From: Rodentibacter trehalosifermentans
GTDB lineage: Bacteria > Pseudomonadota > Gammaproteobacteria > Enterobacterales > Pasteurellaceae
DNA: 64,000 bases
Assembly: GCF_002000545.1 (NCBI RefSeq)
Contig: NZ_MLHL01000006.1
Location: 62,001-126,000 of the forward strand
Direction: 5' to 3'
The notes below the pieces were generated by a model. That model did no database searches and was not told the origin of the DNA. It saw only the letters and a list, made by a program, of their open reading frames with translations. Positions 48,811-56,258 of this stretch are shown piece by piece. How positions within the stretch are numbered: position 1 is the stretch's first letter; every line of letters starts with the position of its first letter. The position numbers were made by a program, and so were the translations under genes.

Positions 48811-50349
48811 TTATTCCAAAATATATTTTTGGTCGTAAAGTAATTTGGGATCAATCACATATTCCGTTGTTACGTGTAAAGCTGATTCATATTCTTTTAT
48901 ATTAATATCACCTTTCTTAAGTAAGAAATCTAGGATATCCTTATTAAAACCTCCAAGTATTCTTATTTTTACATGTTCAAAGTTAAAAAAATTATCCATT
49001 ATACCTTTATCAATATTTGTAGGTGGTTGTAATAAATATTCTGGCCGCATGACACTTGTTATGATATTCCAATAGGCTTTAAAATCAGTTTTAGGATCTG
49101 GAATAACGTTTGATTCTAATCCAATCCTGATGGTTTCAAGCCAGCTATCGTAGAAGCGTTTCACATGGAGTGAGGACATATTTTCTTTACACCATTCATT
49201 CATTGTTTCTGATGGCGGTAGTTTTGTTTTTCCAGAAAATACATTAATAATCCACCGACTAATTACATCGAAATATGGGAATGCAGCTCCAAAACCATTT
49301 GTATCAACTGGAGGATTTAGTATCGCTAAAGATGGATCCTTAAACCAGAAAAAATGCTCAAATAGTTCATCTCTATTAAATCCTTCAATAAACGAATAAT
49401 TTGGCATTTCATATCCCATGCAGGATATAATTGTATCATATTTCATATAAGAAAAATCTGAAAATTCTATACTTCCATTTTCTAAAACTTTGTTAATAAC
49501 AGGTTTAATACCTATATTCTTTGATGCTATATGAGGAATGATTTTTTCGTTAACATGTACTGCATTATTATTAGCATTGATAGGAAGTACTCCTGACTGA
49601 CGATATATCTGCATATAATCAGGTAATAATTTATCCAAATAATTAAGAAAATCATTAAATGAGAGGTTATTTAATAAATATCGTCCAAGATAAGAATGCA
49701 TTAAATCATTAGGACCATTAGGATATTCTCTAGGCAAAAATAAACCAAGTTTTTTTATGGATAAAGTTACTGAATTTGCGTAGGGAACTAAATCGGATGC
49801 TATATCTGCCCCACTGACACCACCTCCAATAACTAGAACATTTTGATCTTTGAAATCTATTGGAGATTGATAATCAAGGGAAGTAAGTAAATTACCTGAA
49901 AAATTTTCTATTCCCGGAACTGAAAACTTTCTTGGATTCCAAAGTTCTCCTATTGTTACTATAACTTTATCAAAAATTTCAGTTGTGATATGTGTTCCAC
50001 ATTGAAGTGTTAATAACCAGCCCTCTGGAGTTTTTTTCAAATTATTTATACTTGTGTTTAACCTAATTGCTATGTTTTTATTTTTACCTAAAGGTATATT
50101 TGATAAATAGCTATGAACATCTTTAACACTTAAAAAATTATTTTTACTTTCACTAGGGATCTCAGAAAAGTAAAAAGTATACTTAGAATTTTGCATTTTT
50201 GTGTGATAGTAGGCTCCTCCACTATCAGGATTCCATATCCCTCCTACATTTGCTAGTTTCTCAAATAAAACTACCTCAATATTATTTTGTGCAGCATTAT
50301 AAGCTGAAATTATACCTGCGGGACCCGCACCAATAATAGCCAATTTCAT
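48811..50349 (-). CDS. Flavin-containing monooxygenase (FMO/BVMO-like)
   Basis: A 512-residue flavoprotein. The FAD-binding GAGPAGIISAYNAAQ (about 7-21) is followed by EKLANVGGIWNPDSGG and YYHTKMQNSKYTFYFSEIP, as in FMOs; the NADPH-binding site is VLVIGGGVSGADIASDL. The FMO fingerprint FxGxxxHxxxY is present as FSGNLLTSLDY, with Thr at the usual His. Such enzymes oxygenate N, S or C atoms. Last gene of the operon, overlapping the SemiSWEET gene by 4 bases. Given the upstream genes an amino-sugar is a likely substrate (N-hydroxylation), which is an inference. Strongly AT-rich like the whole operon. Confidence 0.88.
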   Translation of the reverse strand: MKLAIIGAGPAGIISAYNAAQNNIEVVLFEKLANVGGIWNPDSGGAYYHTKMQNSKYTFYFSEIPSESKNNFLSVKDVHSYLSNIPLGKNKNIAIRLNTSINNLKKTPEGWLLTLQCGTHITTEIFDKVIVTIGELWNPRKFSVPGIENFSGNLLTSLDYQSPIDFKDQNVLVIGGGVSGADIASDLVPYANSVTLSIKKLGLFLPREYPNGPNDLMHSYLGRYLLNNLSFNDFLNYLDKLLPDYMQIYRQSGVLPINANNNAVHVNEKIIPHIASKNIGIKPVINKVLENGSIEFSDFSYMKYDTIISCMGYEMPNYSFIEGFNRDELFEHFFWFKDPSLAILNPPVDTNGFGAAFPYFDVISRWIINVFSGKTKLPPSETMNEWCKENMSSLHVKRFYDSWLETIRIGLESNVIPDPKTDFKAYWNIITSVMRPEYLLQPPTNIDKGIMDNFFNFEHVKIRILGGFNKDILDFLLKKGDINIKEYESALHVTTEYVIDPKLLYDQKYILE

Positions 50350-50615
50350 TTTTTACCTCTCTTGTAATTTATCAAAGTAATTAATAACACAGGGGCAGCT
50401 AGAAAGAATGTTATGACATTTGCTATAAGTACTGCAATATCTGACCTTAAAAATCCATAAACAACCCAAGATATAACACCAGTTAAGAACATTATATACA
50501 TAGTTATTGAAATACCCTCGGTATTACGAGTTTTCAAGGTTTTTATACTTTGTGGAGCAAATGCGAATGTTGTAAAAAAAGCAGCAAGTAGCCCAACTAA
50601 TAGTGTCGTATCCAT
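50346..50615 (-). CDS. SemiSWEET-type sugar transporter
   Basis: An 89-residue protein with three transmembrane helices and the PQ-loop FAFAPQSIKTLKTRNTEGISITMYIMFLTGVISWVVYG, the hallmark of SemiSWEET transporters, which work as dimers and carry sugars across the inner membrane in both directions. It overlaps the monooxygenase by 4 bases and lies 6 bases after the dehydrogenase gene. A role in export of the amino-sugar product or uptake of a precursor is inferred from context. Confidence 0.93.
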   Translation of the reverse strand: MDTTLLVGLLAAFFTTFAFAPQSIKTLKTRNTEGISITMYIMFLTGVISWVVYGFLRSDIAVLIANVITFFLAAPVLLITLINYKRGKK

Positions 50616-50621
50616 AGATAA

Positions 50622-51638
50622 TCAAAACTCTTCAATTATTTTTTGTATATATAGCCCTTCCGTAATTTTAGGAACTAGTTTACTACATTCTGAATTCTTT
50701 AATAGTTGACACCAATCACGGTATAGGTATATGAATGAATCGGCCCAAAAAGGTAGTTCTTTTGGAGGATCTGAGATTATTCTTTTTTCACTTAATAAAA
50801 TCTCTACAACTTCTTTCTTATCAAATTTAAATAGATAGATTGTATTTATATTACGAGTAGAATATCTTATCTCGCCTTTTTCAAAAATTAAATTAAGATG
50901 CAGACCTAGAGAGTCTACTGTTTCCGATTTACTTGCATGGAGTCGAAAAAAAGCATTATTAACGGAGGAACCAAATATATATCCATTATCATCTACCTCC
51001 ACATATCCCCCTTCCTTAGTTTTAACCCTGGTTCCTTTGACTACTTTCAACTGATTAATATCAGTTTTGCTTTCACTAAAGATATGAAATAAATCTATGA
51101 GATGACATGAAAGATCTCCTAAAGCCCCACTACTTTTATTTTGTTGCTCCGAATCTCTCCAAGTAAGATAGTTGCGTGTTAAAGCAGAATTTTTATTAAA
51201 ATCAGCAGAAAAAAATACTAATTTACCTAACTTTTTTGAATCTTTTAAGAACAAAATTTTTTTAACAATACGATTATATCTATAATTAAAAGAAACAATA
51301 CTTTTGGGAGGAGAGATCTCTACTAATTTACTGGCTAACTCAAAGTTAGTTGATAAAGGTTTCTCACAAAGTAGTGGAATTCTATTGTAATGTAAAACCT
51401 CCTTTGCAAGAGAAAAATGTAGATTATTGGGAGTGCAAATTACAAAAGCATTACTAGCCTTAGCTAGTTGTTCGATATTTTCACATAATGTAACAGGTAA
51501 AGTCGCTATTTTCTTTAGGTTAAGCATATTATTTCTATTTATATCATAAAAGGCTAGCCCCTTAATTTGTTTTATTTGAGAAATTGCTAATACATGGGCA
51601 TGAGCTATTCCTCCACATCCAATAATACCTATAATCAT
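50622..51638 (-). CDS. ntdC: NtdC-like glucose-6-phosphate 3-dehydrogenase (Gfo/Idh/MocA family)
   Basis: A 338-residue oxidoreductase. The N-terminal Rossmann fold starts IGIIGCGGIAHAHVLAI; LLCEKPLSTNFELA holds the conserved EKP lysine. FNYRY, FNKNSALTRNYLTWRD, SSGALGDLSCHLIDL and DPPKELPFWADSF correspond, as far as I can recall that protein, to B. subtilis NtdC, which oxidises glucose-6-phosphate at C3 with NAD. The start overlaps the phosphatase gene by 4 bases. Third gene of the operon; its product would be the substrate of the NtdA-like aminotransferase. Confidence 0.85.
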   Translation of the reverse strand: MIIGIIGCGGIAHAHVLAISQIKQIKGLAFYDINRNNMLNLKKIATLPVTLCENIEQLAKASNAFVICTPNNLHFSLAKEVLHYNRIPLLCEKPLSTNFELASKLVEISPPKSIVSFNYRYNRIVKKILFLKDSKKLGKLVFFSADFNKNSALTRNYLTWRDSEQQNKSSGALGDLSCHLIDLFHIFSESKTDINQLKVVKGTRVKTKEGGYVEVDDNGYIFGSSVNNAFFRLHASKSETVDSLGLHLNLIFEKGEIRYSTRNINTIYLFKFDKKEVVEILLSEKRIISDPPKELPFWADSFIYLYRDWCQLLKNSECSKLVPKITEGLYIQKIIEEF

Positions 51639-52468
51639 TTGCCAAGCTCCTTAAGAATATCAAGAATACCATAACAATAAGGGCGATTAAGACTGCTGCC
51701 ATAAGTATCAATGGCCACTTTGTCTGCATTAGAAACCAAATAGCCCTTACCTGAATTTGCAAACATAGGGAAATCATTTGCACTATCACCAAATGCTAAT
51801 ATATTCTCCTTAGCTAGACTTAATTCGTCTTTTAAAAACAAAATAGCTTGATCTTTTCCACAACAAGTAGGAATAAATTCAACATCGTAGCAGTCCTCTG
51901 GATCTCCTGCTGCGGGATTGCATTTTGTAAAAACAACTCGAATATGATATTTTTCTGCAAGATCTCTTATCCAATTAAAATCATCTTCCATTCCTTTTTG
52001 AATATAATAATAGAAACTAATTTTGTATGGGCCTTGATAATCATCAGGTTGTTTTTGAAGTAAGACTCCTTTTTTAGAAATTTTTTCTAAAATAATATTA
52101 ACATTTTCGTGAGAAAAACCTGATTTAATAATTCTATCTTTCCAAGACTCTGATGGTATTAATTTCCCATTTTTAATCCAATAAAACTCTGTGCCTAGGC
52201 TACAACATAAAAAGTGTGGGCTATATGAAATATAATTATTTGCTTTTCTTAAAGCTGAGCTGAGATTTGTACCTGTTATCCAGCCAATAAAAATTCCTTT
52301 CTTATGCCCTTTTTCAAGCATAAATTTTTCTAAATCTTTTATACCACCGTTCTTCTTATTTTCTATTGAATATGGAATATATGTTTCATCTAAATCGCAA
52401 CAAACTAACGTATTGATTTTAGTTGGTTGTGGAAACTCTAATGGTAAATTACTTTTGGATAAAGTCAT
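51635..52468 (-). CDS. ntdB: NtdB-like HAD phosphatase (kanosamine-6-phosphate phosphatase)
   Basis: A 277-residue HAD-superfamily phosphatase of the Cof/sucrose-phosphatase type. CCDLDETY (Asp25/Asp27) is motif I, GWITGTNLSSALRKAN motif II, CCGKDQAILFL holds the Lys of motif III and AFGDSANDFPMF motif IV. The ATG at 52468 follows GAGGTG and overlaps the end of the aminotransferase gene by 20 bases. In ntdABC the corresponding enzyme removes the phosphate from kanosamine-6-phosphate. The assignment rests on motifs plus the neighbours. Confidence 0.85.
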   Translation of the reverse strand: MTLSKSNLPLEFPQPTKINTLVCCDLDETYIPYSIENKKNGGIKDLEKFMLEKGHKKGIFIGWITGTNLSSALRKANNYISYSPHFLCCSLGTEFYWIKNGKLIPSESWKDRIIKSGFSHENVNIILEKISKKGVLLQKQPDDYQGPYKISFYYYIQKGMEDDFNWIRDLAEKYHIRVVFTKCNPAAGDPEDCYDVEFIPTCCGKDQAILFLKDELSLAKENILAFGDSANDFPMFANSGKGYLVSNADKVAIDTYGSSLNRPYCYGILDILKELGK

Positions 52469-53678
52469 ATAGCACCTCAATTACAATATTTTGTTCTTCA
52501 ATTGACATATGATTATGGAGAGGGATATGCACTAGTTTTGAATGGATATCCTCAGATAGACTAAACTGTTCCTTATTAAAGTAATTTTCAGAAAACGGAT
52601 GCTTTCCAAGATGGGATAGAACAGGGTAATAAATATCCAATTCTACATTCTTGGATTGAGCAAATTGGATTAACGATTCTCTATTTTGTTCTTTAAGCAA
52701 GATAGGGAAAAGGTGCCAAGTATTGCTTATTAATTCTTTAGGAGGAAGTACTTTATCCTTAAGCTCCTCTAGTAAAAAAATGTATCTAGCTGCGAGTAAA
52801 CAGCGTTTCATTGCATTTTTTTCAAAATGTTTAAATTTACATTGCAGAGTTGCAGCTTGTAAGTTATCCATTCGGCTATTAAATCCCCAATTTTGAGCTT
52901 TAATATTTTTCTTACCTTCAAGAAAACCATGATAGGAATATTGACGTGCTAATTTAGATAACTCAGAATTACGGGTAATAATAGCTCCAGATTTTCCAAA
53001 AGTACCTATATTTTTAAAAGGATTGAAACTAAGAGCTATGAAATCACCGTAATTTATAATGTCTTTTATACCGAAACATTGTGCCGCATCAATAACAATG
53101 GGCAAACTTGATTCTTTAGAAACTTTATATATTTCATGTAAATGGTAGGTTGAACCATATAGGCATACAGGGAGCACAGCTTTAGTTTTACAAGTAACTA
53201 ATCGATTAATTTCATCAGGAATCATATTATAGGAGGAGTCAATATTAGCAAAAACTGGGGTTGCACCTATAGCCATAACCGCATTTTCTGTAGCAGCAAA
53301 AGAATTAAGCGGAAGGATAACCTCATCACCATGGGTTATTCCCAAAGCTTTTAATGCTATCTTAATAGCATCTGTGCCACTGCTTGTAGCGATACAAGAA
53401 TCAGCATAATAAAAATTTCTAAGAAATTTCTCTATTTCATTAATAAATGGTCCACTAGTGAAGTTACCTGTATTAATAACTTGAGAAATAATATCGGAAC
53501 AATCCTTTCTTTCTTGTAAAGAATTTAATCTAGAAAGTGGTAGAAAAGAAACCTTGTCTGAAAAATCGTATTCACTTTCTTTATTTATATTAAATATAAT
53601 ATCTTGATTTTCTTTAATTAATTCTTCTTCTGAAGAAAAAGAGAAAAGAGTTTTATTGATCTCGGATACATCTTTCAT
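52449..53678 (-). CDS. ntdA: NtdA-like PLP aminotransferase (3-oxo-glucose-6-phosphate aminotransferase)
   Basis: A 409-residue sugar aminotransferase of the DegT/DnrJ/EryC1/StrS class. It has the N-terminal extension known from NtdA (about 45 residues before FLPLSRL), then GNFTSGPFINEIEKFL, ATSSGTDAIKIALKALG, LPLNSFAATENAVMA, DAAQCFG, and SFNPFKNIGTFGKSGAI with the PLP lysine (Lys222). These blocks agree closely with NtdA of B. subtilis as I remember it, which converts 3-oxo-glucose-6-phosphate to kanosamine-6-phosphate. The ATG at 53678 follows GAGGGGATAACC. First gene of the operon; the promoter must lie in the AT-rich 400 bases upstream. Confidence 0.88.
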   Translation of the reverse strand: MKDVSEINKTLFSFSSEEELIKENQDIIFNINKESEYDFSDKVSFLPLSRLNSLQERKDCSDIISQVINTGNFTSGPFINEIEKFLRNFYYADSCIATSSGTDAIKIALKALGITHGDEVILPLNSFAATENAVMAIGATPVFANIDSSYNMIPDEINRLVTCKTKAVLPVCLYGSTYHLHEIYKVSKESSLPIVIDAAQCFGIKDIINYGDFIALSFNPFKNIGTFGKSGAIITRNSELSKLARQYSYHGFLEGKKNIKAQNWGFNSRMDNLQAATLQCKFKHFEKNAMKRCLLAARYIFLLEELKDKVLPPKELISNTWHLFPILLKEQNRESLIQFAQSKNVELDIYYPVLSHLGKHPFSENYFNKEQFSLSEDIHSKLVHIPLHNHMSIEEQNIVIEVLYDFIQK

Positions 53679-54086
53679 GGTTATCCCCCTCAAATTAAGT
53701 GGCAAATGGATATTTTTTAAATACCTAGAATAGGGTATCTAAGTTTTCCTAATAGTCAATTTAAATGTTGCAAAAATGTGATTTATTTCACACTTTTTTT
53801 ACAAACGCATTATGAAAATCGATTCTATGTTTAAAAATAGGAAGTTAGTAGTCAAGACAAAACACTAGGTTTGAATAGCGTAATAATGTATTCATATAAA
53901 CGAATAAGATAGAGTTTTATCAGTCGTTCATTTATATCGATTTAAATAAAAAATTATTTGATTATAGGGAATGTTTTATAATTATATGTAGTTTCATTCA
54001 GCTATTAATTTGATGAGAAAATGCCTTATGAATGTCAAAAACTCAAATAAGTTTTGATGATGTTGTAAGTAATGGAGTTATACACA
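53679..54086. other. AT-rich upstream region of the kanosamine-like operon
   Basis: No gene is visible. On the minus strand TTGACT lies near 53,757 with TATTCT about 21 bases further, too far for a standard promoter. AATACC ... GGTAT(C) flank this area as a short inverted repeat that could be an operator. The rest is AT-rich without clear structure. Confidence 0.4.
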
Positions 54087-54185
54087 GTAGATTTGGTATA
54101 CTAGAATAAAGGCTTTACAAGCAGTATAAAAAGTGTAGAATTGGATCTGTTAGTAGTGTTGTTTTACTGCTAATCGATCTTTTTT
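54087..54185 (+). repeat. Direct repeat flanking the cargo, right copy (remnant int end)
   Basis: GTA GAT TTG GTA TAC TAG (54088-54104) resembles the last codons of int (LDSVY stop versus VDLVY stop). The following 43 bases match the left copy at 41 positions, then similarity declines. No further integrase frame precedes it, so only the end of a related integrase gene remains. It lies about 70 bases before the attachment site. Confidence 0.82.
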
Positions 54186-54252
54186 ATTTTCATCGTGCAA
54201 ATTTGATGATGAGTCTGTGCGGTATTTTTTAAGAAAATAGCATAAAGGATTT

Positions 54253-54304
54253 AAAATCCCTCGCCTTTCGAGGCGTGCCAGTTCAAGTCTGGCTTCGGGC
54301 ACCA
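54253..54304 (+). other. Attachment site attR: 3' end of tRNA-Leu(UAA)
   Basis: The 52 bases AAAATCCCTCGCC ... GGGCACCA are the 3' part of a tRNA-Leu with TAA anticodon: end of anticodon arm, variable arm (TCGCCTTTCGAGGCG), T-arm GTTCAAGTC and acceptor strand with CCA. No D-arm or 5' acceptor strand precedes it. A displaced 3' tRNA end is what integration of a tRNA-Leu-specific ICE leaves at its far end. The complete tRNA-Leu should lie at the other end, left of this window. Confidence 0.88.
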
Positions 54305-54353
54305 TTTTATAAAATCTTAATTTTGTAAAAAACTCCTTTAAAATCCTACATTT

Positions 54354-54429
54354 GGGTCGTTAGCTCAGTCGGTAGAGCAGCGGACTTTTAATCCGTTGGT
54401 CGAAGGTTCGAATCCTTCACGACCCACCA
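54354..54429 (+). tRNA. tRNA-Lys (anticodon TTT)
   Basis: A 76-base tRNA with acceptor GGGTCGT / ACGACCC, D-arm GCTCAGTCGGTAGAGC, anticodon loop CTTTTAA (TTT), T-arm GGTTCGAATCC and encoded CCA. It lies 49 bases after the tRNA-Leu fragment, so the two were probably neighbours before the ICE inserted. Confidence 0.98.
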
Positions 54430-54944
54430 TCTAATACAAACTGGCGGTAAAGTGGCGGTTTGTTTTTCATGGTCTAATTTCCTATATTTTGTAAGTGGCG
54501 ATAACCGCCAGTCTAGTTTTTAACTGAAATTAATTTTTCTAAAAATTCTCACGGAAAATAAATAAACTGTTTATAAATCATAGTGTTATTGAAATTTCGT
54601 TTTATTTTACGATCTCTTTTAAGTGTAAAACACTGTAAAAACTTGTAATTCTTACAGTTAAGATCACTATTCTGTCTCTTAGATGATCCCTTTTACTTCA
54701 AAGAGTTAGCACTATTTCAGACCTGAAATTTAACTGAAAAAACGCCAATTTTGAACGTAAATTCAGCGGGGGAGGAAGGGGATTTTTCGCCACTTGGCGT
54801 TAGCCTAAAAATATTCTTCCTTTATGACCCCATATATTTATGGTAAAACTTAAAGGACTAGCCTTGGAATACAGGACACAGTCCTTGAATTAAATTAGTC
54901 TAACTTTTTGGGGACAGAACGATGGATGGATTTTTTATCGGTAT
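54430..54944. other. Gene-free chromosomal stretch
   Basis: I see no gene here. CTGGCGGT (54441-54448) and ACCGCCAG (54504-54511) are a perfect inverted 8-mer around further GGCGGT/GGCGAT words just after tRNA-Lys, possibly a remnant of another integrated element. The rest is AT-rich with no clear motif. Confidence 0.5.
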
Positions 54945-55286
54945 TTAATGAATGTAGGCAACAAGAATTGCCCCAATAAAGCTTGCCAAAGCAAGTAATA
55001 AAAACATTGGATTGGCTTTTGTTACTTTTTTGCTGAAGAATTTTGCTGAAAAAACAACGTATAAAATCAACAGACAAAGTTTCGTGATAAGCCAAGTTTC
55101 TAATTCAAAAGGCAAGAGGAAAAATATCGTTAAACCACTTATTATTAAAAGGGTATCAGTCAAGTGCGGTAAAATTTTTAATAATTTTATGGCTCGCCAA
55201 TCTTTCCCACCTAATTGCATTCCTCCACGAACGATCAAAAGCCCTAAACTTAAAAATGCACAGAACACATGTAAGGAAATTAACAT
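54945..55286 (-). CDS. SirB2-family membrane protein
   Basis: A 113-residue membrane protein with four hydrophobic helices. LHVFCAFLSLGLLIVRGGMQL and LPHLTDTLLIISGLTIFFLLPF with a conserved histidine are the SirB family pattern. Its biochemical role is unclear in general. The ATG at 55286 follows TTGGAG; a GTG two codons upstream is also in frame. Contains an uptake-signal core. Chromosomal gene outside the ICE. Confidence 0.9.
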   Translation of the reverse strand: MLISLHVFCAFLSLGLLIVRGGMQLGGKDWRAIKLLKILPHLTDTLLIISGLTIFFLLPFELETWLITKLCLLILYVVFSAKFFSKKVTKANPMFLLLALASFIGAILVAYIH

Positions 55287-55375
55287 AATCACTCCAATAA
55301 ATAATGAGTAGCGTAATGCTACTTAAGATAAAGCACTATTATATAGAAGTTACTTTCTTTTTAATATTTAAAATT

Positions 55376-56201
55376 TTATTGTGATGATGAAGAAATATGT
55401 TTCAGTGTCGGGTCATCATTGTGAATTGCTAAGATATTAATATCCATAGGAAAAAATTGATAGCCTAAAGGTGAAAGTAGATCAACAATTCCTTGATGTC
55501 CGGATTTTAGGACTTCAACAGATAGTATTGGTAAATGTTGTTTAATGGTTCTTAGCCCTCCGGTTAATGTTTCTAACTCCATTCCTTCGACATCAATTTT
55601 TAGGAAATCTAAGCGTTTAAGCTGGAGAGAATCAACAGAGATAAGAGGGATTTTTTGCGTTTTTTGATAATCGATAGGTTGACCGATAAATTCGTTATTT
55701 GTATTTTGACGTAGCTCTAAGCTACCAAAGGAAGAGGGAGTATTGTAGTCAACAATCGGTATGTCTATCATTGGCTGGCTGGCTGGCTGGCTGGCTGGCA
55801 ACGGGATTGCCGATTGCTGAATAAATTGCTTTGGCATTAAAACAGTTATTCAATGCAATGTTACCTGCAAGCGCATAATAAATACGCTCTTGGGCTTCAA
55901 TAGCGATAACTTCTCCCCATCCGGTCATTTCTATGCTCCAAGGAATGGTATGAGCACCAATATTGGCACCGCAATCCAAAGCCACGACATTATCTCCAAA
56001 ATATTTGCGACGTAAATTCAGTAAGGCTAATACATTTCGAATTTCTTTAGGATCGAAAGACCCGGTAGATAAAAATTGATAACCTACACCATATGTATGC
56101 CCGGCAAGGTTGGTTTGACGATCAAGATGATTAACGATAAGTGTGCCAAAATTAGTTGCACTAAGAACAAAAGGTTGGGGTCTATTAATGTGTTTCATCA
56201 T
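55376..56201 (-). pseudogene. Phase-variable FkbM-family methyltransferase, out of frame here
   Basis: Two frames together encode an FkbM-type SAM methyltransferase: VVALDCGANIGAHTIPWSIEMTGWGEVIAIEAQE in the first half (56201 leftwards) and LDFLKIDVEGMELETLTGGL in the second (to 55376). They are separated by a tetranucleotide tract (AGCC on the coding strand, about 6.75 units at 55773-55799). With the present number of units the first frame stops at ...NDRHTDC; removing one unit or adding two restores ASQPMIDIPIVDYN and one protein of about 273 residues. Such tracts are the standard phase-variation device of Haemophilus. Target is probably a surface glycan or other exposed molecule. Confidence 0.9.
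55773..55799 (+). repeat. Tetranucleotide (GGCT/AGCC) slippage tract
   Basis: 27 bases of GGCT repeated six times plus GGC lie inside the FkbM-type gene. The number of units sets the reading frame. Confidence 0.97.
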
Positions 56202-56224
56202 ATTTTCCTTTTTATGAATGAAAG

Positions 56225-56250
56225 AACTTGGTGGTTTTTTCCACCAAGTT
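56225..56250 (-). terminator. Intrinsic terminator after ettA
   Basis: AACTTGGTGG (56225-56234) and CCACCAAGTT (56241-56250) form a perfect 10-bp stem with a T6 loop; on the minus strand it follows ettA by a few bases and has TTCTTTC after it. Confidence 0.8.
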
Positions 56251-56258
56251 AATAAAGG

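Noticed and set aside
54430-54530. GGCGGT-rich repeats after tRNA-Lys as a CRISPR or second attachment site
   Set aside because: Only one inverted 8-mer and no regular spacing or duplicate; too little for a call.
55773-55799. GGCT repeat as a sequencing artefact
   Set aside because: Tetranucleotide tracts in surface-modification genes are typical for this group and both sides of the protein are intact.
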